Assembly (NCBI GenBank): GCA_913056245.1
Contig: CAJXME010000012.1
Coordinates: 1 to 12,337 of the forward strand
DNA length: 12,337 nt
From: an uncultured Alphaproteobacteria bacterium
GTDB taxonomy: Bacteria > Pseudomonadota > Alphaproteobacteria > Puniceispirillales > UBA1172
Direction of reading: 5' to 3'
The notes under the pieces were generated by a model. It ran no database searches. It saw only the letters and a list, made by a program, of their open reading frames with translations, and was not told the DNA's origin. Below, in pieces: positions 1 through 8,797 of the stretch. The position numbers and the translations under genes are program-made. Position 1 is the first letter of the stretch; each line of letters starts with the position of its first letter.

Positions 1-213
1 GCGCCCGCGCCCACCCTCCTCCTTGCTCGTCATTGCCGTCGCCTGTTCCTCCACGCGCACGTGTGCTCGCACTTCTGACGCTGCAACGGCCAACACGGCG
101 TCGAGCCCGGCAGCGCGCAGCCGGCGCGCGATCCAGTCGAGCATGTCTCGGCGCTCGATCGGACTCAAGTGCGCCCACCCGCGGCGCGGCGCAACGCCAG
201 GGCGCACGGGCAT
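1..213 (-). CDS. Unrecognised partial ORF in GC-rich left end
   Basis: An open minus-strand frame of 71 codons runs from an ATG at 213 off the left edge, so the C-terminus is outside the window. It has no stop, and about 80 percent of its codons end in G or C, far more than the neighbouring genes. The product is rich in Arg and Ala, with a plausible amphipathic helix ([19 protein letters not shown]) and a charged end. I recognise no family. No convincing ribosome-binding site precedes the ATG. Both plus-strand frames across the same stretch are also open, as expected of GC-rich DNA, so coding is uncertain; I prefer this frame because its translation looks most like a folded protein. The composition suggests DNA of a different origin from the rest of the window. 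Confidence 0.25.
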   Translation of the reverse strand, partial: MPVRPGVAPRRGWAHLSPIERRDMLDWIARRLRAAGLDAVLAVAASEVRAHVRVEEQATAMTSKEEGGRGR

Positions 214-322
214 GGGGTTCGTGTTGTCTGTTAATGAGAAGAACGGCCCTGCTCCGGCGCGGAGAAAATCTGGTTCTTCAATGCTGCCCGGAAGGTGGCG
301 CGACGCACGAACATGGGGTTCG
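203..322 (+). repeat. Two 19-bp imperfect direct repeats at composition boundary
   Basis: CGCACGGGCATGGGGTTCG at 203-221 recurs as CGCACGAACATGGGGTTCG at 304-322, with 17 of 19 bases identical and a 101-base period. The first copy lies where the GC-rich left end gives way to DNA of host-like composition, and the second lies in the pnp leader. The repeat could mark a recombination or assembly junction, or be chance. Confidence 0.5.
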
Positions 323-331
323 GGCCCGCAG
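238..331 (+). promoter_or_regulatory. Structured pnp leader (possible RNase III/PNPase autoregulatory site)
   Basis: Several inverted repeats precede pnp. GAAGAAC at 238-244 pairs with GTTCTTC at 273-279, enclosing a perfect CTCCG-GCG-CGGAG hairpin at 252-264. CGAAC at 308-312 pairs with GTTCG at 318-322, and CTGCCCG at 284-290 can pair discontinuously with bases 321-331. In Escherichia coli the pnp leader is an RNase III-cleaved stem through which PNPase represses its own translation. A similar role here is inference from position and pairing potential only. None of these hairpins has a terminator-like T tract. Confidence 0.35.
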
Positions 332-344
332 GATAGGAAACGAT

Positions 345-2450
345 ATGTTTGAAATTACACGTGAAGAAATTGAATGGGGCGGTCGCCCGCTTGTTTTGGA
401 AACCGGTCGCATTGCCCGTCAAGCCGATGGCGCGGTGTTGGCGTCCATGGGTGAAACTTCGGTCTTGTGCACCGCGGTGGCCGCCCATTCCATCAAACCT
501 GGGCAAGATTTCTTCCCCTTGACGGTAAATTATCAAGAAAAGACCTTTGCCGCGGGTAAAATCCCCGGCGGCTTTTTTAAGCGTGAAGGCCGCCCGAGCG
601 AAGCCGAGACGTTGATCTGCCGGTTGATTGACCGCCCGATCCGTCCGCTCTTCCCGAAATCCTTCAAAAACGAAACCCAAGTGATCTGCACCGTGCTCTC
701 GCATGACATGCAGAACGATCCGGCGATTGTTGCCATGGTGGGCGCATCCGCGGCCTTGACCTTGTCAGGCGTACCGTTCTTTGGCCCCATTGGCGCTTGC
801 CGCGTTGGTATGGTCAATGGCGCTTATGTGCTGAACCCAACCTTCGATGAAATGGCCGAAAGCACCCTTGACCTTGTGGTCGCTGGCACGCGCGAAGGCG
901 TGTTGATGGTGGAATCCGAAGCCAAGGAATTGTCCGAAGCCGACATGCTTGGCGCGGTAAACTTTGGTCATGACGAAATGCAAACCGTGATCAGCGCGAT
1001 CATCGAATTGGCGGAAGTGGCGGCGAAAGACCCTCGCGATCTGCCGGAAGAACCAGCTGATGCTGAAACCATTGCCAAAGCCCTCAAAAAATTCAGCAAG
1101 GATTTGGAAAAGGCTTACACCATCGCCGATAAAACCAGCCGTCAAGCGGCGGTCGCTGAGGTGAAAGCCGCAGCCATGGAATCCTTGGGTGATGATGTTG
1201 ATGGCGTTTTGGCCGGCGGTTTGTTCAAAGAAATGGAAGCCGATATCGTTCGTGGTTCAATCTTGAAGACCGGCAATCGTATCGACGGCCGTGACACCAA
1301 AACCGTCCGTCCGATCGTGGCGGAAGTTGGCGTTCTGCCGCGCACCCATGGTTCAGCCCTCTTTACCCGCGGTGAAACCCAAGCGCTGGTGGTGGCCACC
1401 CTCGGCACAGGTCAAGATGAGCAAATCATCGACGCGCTGGAAGGCGAATACCGCAACAACTTCATGCTGCATTACAATTTCCCGCCTTATTCGGTGGGTG
1501 AGGCTGGCCGTGTTGGCTCGCCAGGTCGGCGTGAAATCGGTCACGGCAAATTGGCGTGGCGGGCGATCAACCCAACCCGTCCGGCAAAGGATGAATTTCC
1601 TTACACCATTCGCGTCGTGTCGGAAGTCACCGAATCCAATGGTTCATCTTCGATGGCCACGGTTTGCGGCACATCCTTGGCGATGATGGATGCGGGCGTG
1701 CCTCTGCCGCGCCCTGTGGCTGGTATTGCCATGGGCCTGATTAAAGAAGGCGACGATTTCGCGGTTCTGTCCGATATTCTGGGCGATGAAGATCATCTTG
1801 GGGATATGGACTTTAAGGTGGCGGGGACGGCTGAAGGCATTACCGCGCTTCAAATGGACATCAAGATCACCTCGATCACCCGTGAGATCATGGACATCGC
1901 GCTGGCGCAAGCCAAAGATGGCCGCATCCATATTCTTGGCGAAATGGATAAGGCGATCAGTTCCGCCCGTGAAGTGCTGGCGGATACCGCGCCAAAAATC
2001 ACCACCATGTCGGTGCCGGTTGATAAAATTCGCGAAATCATTGGCCCTGGTGGTAAAATGATCCGCGAAATTTGCGAAACCACCGGCGCGAAGATCGACA
2101 TCGAAGAAGACGGCACCGTTAAAATTGCGGCGACCGATACGGCTTCCGGCGATGCCGCCTATAAGATGATTCACGACATTGTCGCTGAACCGGAATTGGG
2201 CGTGATCTATACGGGTAAAGTCGTGAAGACCGTTGATTTTGGCGCTTTCGTCAATTTCATGGGTGCTCGTGATGGTCTGGTGCATATTTCCGAATTGCAA
2301 AACGGCCGCACGGAAAAAACCACCGACATCTGCAAAGAAGGCGATGAGGTTAAGGTCAAGGTCATCGGTTTTGATGACCGCGGCAAGATCAAATTGTCGA
2401 TGAAGCGTGTCGATCAAGAAACAGGCGCTGATCTGGAAGCCGGCGAATAA
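345..2450 (+). CDS. pnp: Polyribonucleotide nucleotidyltransferase (PNPase)
   Basis: This 701-residue PNPase is the phosphorolytic 3'-to-5' exoribonuclease that degrades mRNA in the cytoplasm, typically as a trimer and often bound to RNase E. The first RNase PH domain spans roughly residues 10-140 and carries [10 protein letters not shown]. An alpha-helical linker follows. The second RNase PH domain, about 300-530, holds GSSSMA at 433-438 and the metal-site block [14 protein letters not shown] starting at 477, where D481 and D487 match the E. coli catalytic aspartates. A KH domain has its GPGG loop at 567-570, and an S1 domain runs from about 618 to 690. The length is normal. I chose ATG 345 because the family N-terminus starts here and AGGA at 335-338 lies six bases upstream; the frame stays open to 33, but that extension is GC-rich and not family sequence. 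The usual upstream partner rpsO is absent. A terminator follows. Confidence 0.97.
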   Translation: MFEITREEIEWGGRPLVLETGRIARQADGAVLASMGETSVLCTAVAAHSIKPGQDFFPLTVNYQEKTFAAGKIPGGFFKREGRPSEAETLICRLIDRPIRPLFPKSFKNETQVICTVLSHDMQNDPAIVAMVGASAALTLSGVPFFGPIGACRVGMVNGAYVLNPTFDEMAESTLDLVVAGTREGVLMVESEAKELSEADMLGAVNFGHDEMQTVISAIIELAEVAAKDPRDLPEEPADAETIAKALKKFSKDLEKAYTIADKTSRQAAVAEVKAAAMESLGDDVDGVLAGGLFKEMEADIVRGSILKTGNRIDGRDTKTVRPIVAEVGVLPRTHGSALFTRGETQALVVATLGTGQDEQIIDALEGEYRNNFMLHYNFPPYSVGEAGRVGSPGRREIGHGKLAWRAINPTRPAKDEFPYTIRVVSEVTESNGSSSMATVCGTSLAMMDAGVPLPRPVAGIAMGLIKEGDDFAVLSDILGDEDHLGDMDFKVAGTAEGITALQMDIKITSITREIMDIALAQAKDGRIHILGEMDKAISSAREVLADTAPKITTMSVPVDKIREIIGPGGKMIREICETTGAKIDIEEDGTVKIAATDTASGDAAYKMIHDIVAEPELGVIYTGKVVKTVDFGAFVNFMGARDGLVHISELQNGRTEKTTDICKEGDEVKVKVIGFDDRGKIKLSMKRVDQETGADLEAGE

Positions 2451-2479
2451 GCCCAACCGATCATCCGATACAAAACACG

Positions 2480-2507
2480 AAAAGCGGGGTTTTTGCCCCG
2501 CTTTTTT
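2480..2507 (+). terminator. Intrinsic terminator of pnp, possibly bidirectional
   Basis: GCGGGG at 2484-2489 and CCCCGC at 2496-2501 form a perfect six-pair GC stem around a TTTTTG loop. A TTTTTT tract follows at 2502-2507, and AAAA precedes the stem. It lies 30 bases after the pnp stop. Read on the minus strand, the same hairpin is followed by TTTT, so it may also end the convergent fab transcript. Confidence 0.9.
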
Positions 2508-2559
2508 GCGCTTGCTTTTGGGTGTGGCCGCTTAGGATTGACGTTAAGAATGAGAAGGG

Positions 2560-3342
2560 TTATTCATCTCGCGGCACGCCGATATGGTGATACCCGCCAT
2601 CGACATAGTGAATTTCACCCGTGACGCCGGAGGATAAATCGGAAGTCAGGTAAAGCCCGGCGCGGCCGACTTCATGCATATCAGGGTTACGGCCAAGCGG
2701 GGCGTGAGTCTCGCTATGGCGGAAGACATGACGTGCGCCGCCAATCGCCGCCCCCGCCAAGGTTTTCACAGGGCCGGCAGAAAGGCCATTGACGCGGATG
2801 CGATCACGCCCCAGATCAACCGCCAAATACCGAACGGAGGCTTCGAGCGCGGCTTTCGCCACCCCCATGACATTGTAATTCGGCGTGATGCGATTGGCGC
2901 CAAGATAGGTCAAGGTAATCATCGAGCCGCCATCGGTCATCATGGGGCGAATGGCGCGGGCGATTTCCGTGAAGGAAAAGGCCGAGATCAACATCGAATC
3001 AAGAAAGGCTTGGCGATTGACATCCATATACGCGCCGGTGAGCGCGGCTTTATCGGCAAAGGCCAAGGCGTGGACGACAAAATCCACCCGATCCCAATGC
3101 TGCTTGAGCGTCTTGACCACTTGATCGGCGGCGCCGTCAACGCTGACATCATTCGGCATGGTGATGGTGCTGCCCAATCCTTCGGCGAGCGGCAGAACAC
3201 GTTTGGCCATCATGTCATTCTGATAGGTGAAGGCCAATTCTGCGCCCGCTTCCGCCACCGCTTTGGCGATGCCGTAAGCGATGGATTTATCATTGGCGAC
3301 CCCCATGATGAGGCCGCGTTTGCCTGTCATCAAGCCCGACAT
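2560..3342 (-). CDS. fabI: Enoyl-[acyl-carrier-protein] reductase (NADH)
   Basis: FabI reduces trans-2-enoyl-ACP to acyl-ACP, the last step of each fatty acid elongation cycle, in the cytoplasm. The 260-residue protein is a short-chain dehydrogenase of the FabI type. It has the variant nucleotide-binding start GLIMGVANDKSIAYGIA and the catalytic Tyr-x6-Lys pair at Y156 and K163 within NYNVMGVAKAALEASVRY. Y146 is also present, and a SAGPVKTLA loop and C-terminal VDGGYHHIG follow. Its ATG overlaps the fabB stop by one base (TAATG), which implies translational coupling in a fabA-fabB-fabI operon. By my alignment, the position of E. coli Gly93, a residue affecting triclosan binding, is alanine (HALAFADK, residues 91-98). 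That alanine may simply be normal for the group. Confidence 0.95.
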   Translation of the reverse strand: MSGLMTGKRGLIMGVANDKSIAYGIAKAVAEAGAELAFTYQNDMMAKRVLPLAEGLGSTITMPNDVSVDGAADQVVKTLKQHWDRVDFVVHALAFADKAALTGAYMDVNRQAFLDSMLISAFSFTEIARAIRPMMTDGGSMITLTYLGANRITPNYNVMGVAKAALEASVRYLAVDLGRDRIRVNGLSAGPVKTLAGAAIGGARHVFRHSETHAPLGRNPDMHEVGRAGLYLTSDLSSGVTGEIHYVDGGYHHIGVPRDE

Positions 3343-4574
3343 TACGACACCTTTCTAAGGGCAAGGCTGGCATTGGTGCCGCCAAAACCGAAGGAATTGC
3401 TGAGCGCCAATTGAATGTCTTTTTCGATCATGCTGGTGGGAATCTGGATATTGCCAATGCCCGGATCAGGATTTTCAATATTGGCGCTTCCCGCAACGAA
3501 ACCGTCCTGCATCATCAGCATCGTGTAGATCGCTTCCTGCACGCCGGTGGCGCCTAGCGAATGGCCGGTGAGGGATTTGGTGGAGGTCACCACGGGCAAA
3601 TACTCGCGCGGTTCAAACACAGCACGCACCGCTTCCAATTCCCGAATATCGCCCACCGGCGTCGACGTGCCATGGGCGTTGATGTAATCGACAGGCTGAT
3701 CAAGGCCATTGCCATCAAACCCCGCCAAGGCCAATTCCATGCAACGCACCGCGCCTTCACCCGATGGTGCCACCATATCATGGCCATCGGAATTGGCGCC
3801 ATAGCCGACGATTTCCGCATAGATTTTTGCGCCGCGGGCTTTGGCGCGCTCGTAATCTTCAAGCACCACCATGCCGCCGCCGCCGGCGATCACGAAGCCG
3901 TCACGATCCGCGTCATAGGCGCGGGAGGCGCGTTCAGGCGTATCGTTATAAGAAGAGGACATCGCGCCCATGGCGTCAAACAACACTGAAAGAGTCCAAT
4001 GCAATTCTTCACCGCCGCCCGCGAAGACAATGTCTTGCTGGCCAAAGCGAATGGCATCGGCGCCGCTGGAAATGCAATGCGCCGAGGTCGAACAGGCAGA
4101 AGTGATGGAATAATTCAGCCCTTTGATTTCAAAGAAGGTCGCGATGCAAGCGGAAACCGTCGATGACATGCAGCGCGGCACCATATAAGGGCCAACGCGC
4201 TTAGGGCCTTTATCGCGGGTGGTGTCAAAGGCGGTCAGCATATTGGCGGTGGACGGGCCGCCTGACCCCGCGATCAGGCCCGTGCGTGGGTTGGAGACTT
4301 CGCTTGGCGTCAGGCCGGAATCAGCAATCGCTTGTTCCATGGCGATCACCGCATAAGCCGCGCCCTCCCCCATAAACCGAAGGCGTTTGCGATCAACATG
4401 TTCGGCAACGTCCATTTTGACTGTGCCATGCACTTGGCTGCGGAAGCCTAATTCCGCGTATTCCGGCGCAAAGACGATCCCAGATTTACCCGCCTTCAAC
4501 GAGGCGGTGACGTCTTCTGCGTTGTTGCCGATCGAGGAAGTGATCCCGATCCCTGTAATCACGACGCGGCGCAT
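3342..4574 (-). CDS. fabB: 3-oxoacyl-[acyl-carrier-protein] synthase I
   Basis: This beta-ketoacyl-ACP synthase I condenses malonyl-ACP with acyl-ACP and elongates the unsaturated intermediate made by FabA. The 410-residue protein carries the full thiolase-fold active site: the nucleophile C161 in [11 protein letters not shown]301 in [11 protein letters not shown], and K333 and H338 in [14 protein letters not shown]. The glycine-rich end [13 protein letters not shown] is also present. I assign FabB rather than FabF because of overall resemblance and the adjacent fabA. AAGGAG at 4582-4587 lies seven bases before the ATG, supporting this start. fabA ends 31 bases upstream, and the stop overlaps the fabI start. 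Confidence 0.96.
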   Translation of the reverse strand: MRRVVITGIGITSSIGNNAEDVTASLKAGKSGIVFAPEYAELGFRSQVHGTVKMDVAEHVDRKRLRFMGEGAAYAVIAMEQAIADSGLTPSEVSNPRTGLIAGSGGPSTANMLTAFDTTRDKGPKRVGPYMVPRCMSSTVSACIATFFEIKGLNYSITSACSTSAHCISSGADAIRFGQQDIVFAGGGEELHWTLSVLFDAMGAMSSSYNDTPERASRAYDADRDGFVIAGGGGMVVLEDYERAKARGAKIYAEIVGYGANSDGHDMVAPSGEGAVRCMELALAGFDGNGLDQPVDYINAHGTSTPVGDIRELEAVRAVFEPREYLPVVTSTKSLTGHSLGATGVQEAIYTMLMMQDGFVAGSANIENPDPGIGNIQIPTSMIEKDIQLALSNSFGFGGTNASLALRKVS

Positions 4575-4605
4575 AGAGGCTCTCCTTTATAGATGGTGTC
4601 GAGGT

Positions 4606-5124
4606 TTAGTCTTCGTCTTTGAACAGGCCGACACGAATGTCATTGGCTTCAAAAACAACTTCACCGTCGCATAGCACTTGGCCATCGGCGATGCCGAGAA
4701 TCAATTTGCGCATGATCAGGCGTTTGATGTCGAGTTTGAAGGTCACGACTTTGGCTTGCGGTTGCACTTGGCCGGTGAATTTCACATTGCCGACGGAAAT
4801 CGCGCGTCCCCGTCCCGTGCCGCCAGCCCAGCCAAGGTAGAACCCCACCAATTGCCACAGCCCGTCCATCCCCAAACAGCCCGGCATCACCGGATCGCCA
4901 ATGAAATGGCAATCGAAAAACCATTTATCGGGGGTGATATCAAATTCAGCGATGATTTCACCCTTGCCTTCAGACCCACCCGTATCGTTGATTTCGGTGA
5001 TGCGATCCATCATCAGCATCGGCGGCATCGGCAATTGCGGGTTGCCGGGGCCGAACATTTCGCCTTGGGCGCAGGTGATCAAATCCTCGTAACTGTATTG
5101 ATTTTTTTGAACGAAATTTGGCAT
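4606..5124 (-). CDS. fabA: 3-hydroxydecanoyl-[acyl-carrier-protein] dehydratase/isomerase
   Basis: FabA dehydrates 3-hydroxydecanoyl-ACP and isomerises trans-2- to cis-3-decenoyl-ACP, the branch point of oxygen-independent unsaturated fatty acid synthesis. The 172-residue hot-dog-fold protein matches the usual length. It contains [20 protein letters not shown], in which H73 and D87 match the catalytic His and Asp of the E. coli enzyme, followed by [15 protein letters not shown]. It is the first gene of the fabA-fabB-fabI cluster and is divergent from the irr-like gene, with 140 bases between the two starts. A purine-rich AAAGAGAGAG just before the ATG serves as ribosome-binding site. The short repeat pair at 5136-5158 lies in its leader. 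Confidence 0.97.
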   Translation of the reverse strand: MPNFVQKNQYSYEDLITCAQGEMFGPGNPQLPMPPMLMMDRITEINDTGGSEGKGEIIAEFDITPDKWFFDCHFIGDPVMPGCLGMDGLWQLVGFYLGWAGGTGRGRAISVGNVKFTGQVQPQAKVVTFKLDIKRLIMRKLILGIADGQVLCDGEVVFEANDIRVGLFKDED

Positions 5125-5135
5125 GAAACTCTCTC

Positions 5136-5158
5136 TTTAAGATGTCTTGATTTAAGAT
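5136..5158. repeat. Direct repeat TTTAAGAT x2 in fabA leader
   Basis: TTTAAGAT occurs at 5136-5143 and again at 5151-5158, a 15-base period, immediately upstream of the fabA ribosome-binding region. On the fabA sense strand it reads ATCTTAAA twice. It could be a tandem operator or an RNA element, but no known motif is matched and chance in AT-rich DNA is possible. Confidence 0.35.
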
Positions 5159-5199
5159 ACCAGACTTGCGCTGAAATGCGAATGTTTTGCAGTTTTATC

Positions 5200-5226
5200 T
5201 TTACATTTTTGCAACATGATTATAAT
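5200..5226 (+). promoter_or_regulatory. Candidate divergent promoter, irr/fabA
   Basis: The AT-rich gap contains the 8-bp palindrome ATTATAAT at 5219-5226, which gives a perfect TATAAT -10 hexamer on both strands (plus 5221-5226, minus 5224-5219). On the plus strand TTTACA at 5200-5205 is a five-of-six -35 match with a short 15-base spacer, or 17 if TAATTT at 5223 is the -10. No convincing -35 is visible for the minus direction. Overlapping divergent promoters for irr and fabA are plausible but inferred. Confidence 0.4.
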
Positions 5227-5244
5227 TTTTTAATAGAGTTAGTA

Positions 5245-5262
5245 ATGAATACACAGGTTTAG
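5245..5262 (+). other. Five-codon mini-ORF before irr
   Basis: ATG AAT ACA CAG GTT TAG sits two bases before the TTG start of irr, in another frame, with AGAG at 5235-5238 as a possible ribosome-binding site. It could be a translated leader peptide whose termination delivers ribosomes to the TTG, or it could be chance. Confidence 0.2.
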
Positions 5263-5264
5263 CA

Positions 5265-5684
5265 TTGGTCAACTCTTCCGTCATATCACACCATGATCGT
5301 CATATTGATCGGCTTCGTGACCATAACCTGCGCCCAACACGGCAACGGGTGGCGCTGGCGGAATTGCTTTTTAATGGCCCTTGCCGTCATGTCTCAGCCG
5401 AACAATTGCGGCTTGAAACCGAAGCCAAGGGAATTCGGATGTCGCTGGCGACGATTTACAACACGCTTAATCAATTTACACGGGTTGGCTTGTTGCATGA
5501 AATAACGCTCGACAATAACGTCACCTATTTCGACACCAATACCGATCACCACCATCATTTCTTTGATTCCAAAACCAATGATCTGATCGATATTCCGAAA
5601 GAATCCATCGCGCTCAAAGCCCTGCCTGAGGCGCCGGAAGGCCGTCAAGTGGAACGCGTTGATGTGGTTATTCGCTTGCGGTAA
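5265..5684 (+). CDS. irr: Fur-family iron response regulator (Irr-like)
   Basis: This 139-residue Fur-superfamily DNA-binding protein most resembles alphaproteobacterial Irr, the heme-responsive regulator of iron genes. A winged-helix domain occupies about residues 15-80 (RLRDHNLRPTRQRVALAEL, then SLATIYNTLNQF). A dimerisation domain follows with YFDTNTDHHHHFFD; the histidine cluster at 95-98 corresponds to the Irr heme-sensing His region. The C-terminal Cys pairs of classical Fur are absent, as in Irr, and so is the N-terminal Cys-Pro heme motif of Bradyrhizobium Irr. The start is uncertain. TTG 5265 gives the expected N-terminal length but only a weak CAGG upstream, and no in-frame ATG is near. 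The gene lies between fabA (divergent) and katG (same strand), whose promoter region carries an Irr-type box. Confidence 0.85.
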   Translation: MVNSSVISHHDRHIDRLRDHNLRPTRQRVALAELLFNGPCRHVSAEQLRLETEAKGIRMSLATIYNTLNQFTRVGLLHEITLDNNVTYFDTNTDHHHHFFDSKTNDLIDIPKESIALKALPEAPEGRQVERVDVVIRLR

Positions 5685-5713
5685 CAGCCAAATTACTCGC
5701 CCCAATCGAACTC

Positions 5714-5730
5714 TTTAAAATAATTCTAAA
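5714..5730. promoter_or_regulatory. Predicted Irr box (ICE) upstream of katG
   Basis: TTTAAAA-TAA-TTCTAAA at 5714-5730 matches the alphaproteobacterial Irr-box consensus as I recall it, TTTAGAA-N3-TTCTAAA, at 13 of 14 specified positions; the sole deviation is A for G at 5718. It is an interrupted palindrome with one mismatched pair. It lies four bases before a candidate -35 of katG and directly downstream of an irr-like gene. Irr control of katG is inference. Confidence 0.6.
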
Positions 5731-5734
5731 CTGC

Positions 5735-5765
5735 TTGACTTTCAGGCGATCCCTGACAATATCTA
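5735..5765 (+). promoter_or_regulatory. Candidate katG promoter
   Basis: TTGACT at 5735-5740 matches the -35 consensus at five of six positions. The -10 is weak: AATATC at 5758-5763 (17-base spacer) or TATCTA at 5760-5765. A leader of roughly 95 bases would precede the ATG. The Irr-like box ends just upstream of the -35. I see no other gene in the 181 bases between irr and katG. Confidence 0.4.
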
Positions 5766-5832
5766 AGGTGTTGGAGAAAGAAGTTTGGTCTCGGGTGAGT
5801 TGTTCTATATCATCTGATCCTTATGCTTCTGA

Positions 5833-8001
<2,169 letters not shown>

Positions 8002-8030
8002 TCACTCCGATCTTTCGATAACAAATACAG

Positions 8031-8052
8031 CGGCCAGCCTTAGGGCTGGCCG
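8031..8052. terminator. Hairpin between convergent katG and SH3 gene
   Basis: CGGCCAGCC at 8031-8039 and GGCTGGCCG at 8044-8052 form a perfect nine-pair stem with a TTAG loop. The hairpin covers the stop codon of the minus-strand gene. Downstream on plus it has only TAGTTTT, and on minus CTGTATTTG, so T tracts are poor. It is likely a weak bidirectional terminator or 3'-end stabiliser. Confidence 0.6.
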
Positions 8053-8567
8053 TAGTTTTCGGTCTCCAGAATCCCCCAAAGCGATTTCCGCTGAACCCAG
8101 CCGACAATGCCATCGGCTTCAAGGCGGCACCATTCAGGCTCGCAATAATCCAATTCAGCCAAGACGCCTTTTTCCGCCACCGCGCGGGTTTTCGACGCGG
8201 CGTCATTTTTCGCGTGAATTTTTGCCGTTGTGTCTAAAATCATCCCCCCCCGCCTCAGCGATAGGGTGGAAACATGCATCCAGCCGGTGATGCCGTCGTG
8301 ATCCGTCACTTGCCGCCAGACGTCAAATTCCCCCACCACTTTCACGGGCAGGCTGCGGCGTTGATATTCCCATTGGATGGGGTAGTTTTTGCCGGGGCCC
8401 GTGCGCATATTAACGCGATTGGTTTTGAGGGTCACAAAGCGAGGAATTTCAAGATTAGAGCCGCGGATCGAAATGCGGTTGTCTTGCCCAAAACTAGAAC
8501 TGATCGCCGCAAGGGTCACGCTCACCCCAATCAAGGCCAATCCCAAAATACGTTTCATCCCAACCAT
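8040..8567 (-). CDS. Secreted double bacterial-SH3 domain protein
   Basis: The 175-residue product begins with an apparent signal peptide: MKRILGLALIG after a short MVG lead, a hydrophobic core to about residue 25, and likely cleavage near SSSFGQ. That places it in the periplasm or envelope. Two SH3b-like units follow. The first, about 45-105, has VNMRTGPGKNYP and GITGWMHVSTLS. The second, about 110-165, has AKIHAKNDAAS, a Cys pair at C142 and C147 and DGIVGWVQRKSLWG. It belongs to the family annotated as SH3 domain-containing or SH3-like proteins in Alphaproteobacteria; such domains often bind peptidoglycan or peptides, but its exact role is unknown. The start could be ATG 8567 or ATG 8558 (M4); neither has a clear ribosome-binding site. 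It converges on katG with 38 bases between and is divergent from the dehydrogenase gene. Confidence 0.85.
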   Translation of the reverse strand: MVGMKRILGLALIGVSVTLAAISSSFGQDNRISIRGSNLEIPRFVTLKTNRVNMRTGPGKNYPIQWEYQRRSLPVKVVGEFDVWRQVTDHDGITGWMHVSTLSLRRGGMILDTTAKIHAKNDAASKTRAVAEKGVLAELDYCEPEWCRLEADGIVGWVQRKSLWGILETENYGQP

Positions 8568-8602
8568 CCCGTGTTCATCAAGGATTAATCTAACCTCGTC
8601 TT

Positions 8603-8631
8603 ATTATAGGCAAGTTTTAAGGAAGGAACAA
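8603..8631 (-). promoter_or_regulatory. Candidate promoter of SH3 gene
   Basis: On the minus strand a perfect TATAAT lies at 8608-8603, with TTGTTC 17 bases upstream at 8631-8626, a weak -35. Transcription would start near 8596, about 29 bases before ATG 8567, which is a reasonable leader length. Confidence 0.4.
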
Positions 8632-8647
8632 TCAACCTGCGGCGATC

Positions 8648-8679
8648 AATATTCGGACGCCTCATGCTGGGAATATTCG
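8648..8679. repeat. AATATTCG direct repeat in divergent gap
   Basis: AATATTCG occurs at 8648-8655 and again at 8672-8679, a 24-base period, and the second copy sits in the palindrome GAATATTC. The pair is upstream of both divergent genes. I know of no regulator with this site, and chance is possible. Confidence 0.25.
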
Positions 8680-8693
8680 CAATCGGCGGGGTG

Positions 8694-8711
8694 AATAAAA
8701 ACAGTTTTATT
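8694..8711. promoter_or_regulatory. Perfect inverted repeat, possible operator
   Basis: AATAAAA at 8694-8700 and TTTTATT at 8705-8711 form a perfect 7-bp inverted repeat around ACAG. It overlaps TTGGAC at 8710-8715, a possible -35 for the downstream dehydrogenase, although no clear -10 follows. It is AT-rich and unsuited to act as a strong terminator, so an operator is the likelier reading. Confidence 0.3.
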
Positions 8712-8797
8712 GGACATTTGCCAGCCGTGATGCTACCCCTTTTCAGAAGTTTTAGTCCTTTATCGCCGACGTTTTTATTTCGAAAGAGTATAGAGCC

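Noticed and set aside
33..344. 104-codon N-terminal extension of PNPase
   Set aside because: PNPase homologues begin at [11 protein letters not shown], which has its own ribosome-binding site; the extension crosses the GC-rich boundary and is Arg/Ala shadow sequence.
1644..2456. 270-codon antisense ORF opposite the end of pnp
   Set aside because: It lies wholly over the conserved second RNase PH, KH and S1 coding region and its translation resembles no protein; a shadow frame.
2674..3414. 246-codon plus-strand ORF opposite fabI
   Set aside because: The minus strand here encodes an intact FabI with catalytic residues; the plus frame is a shadow.
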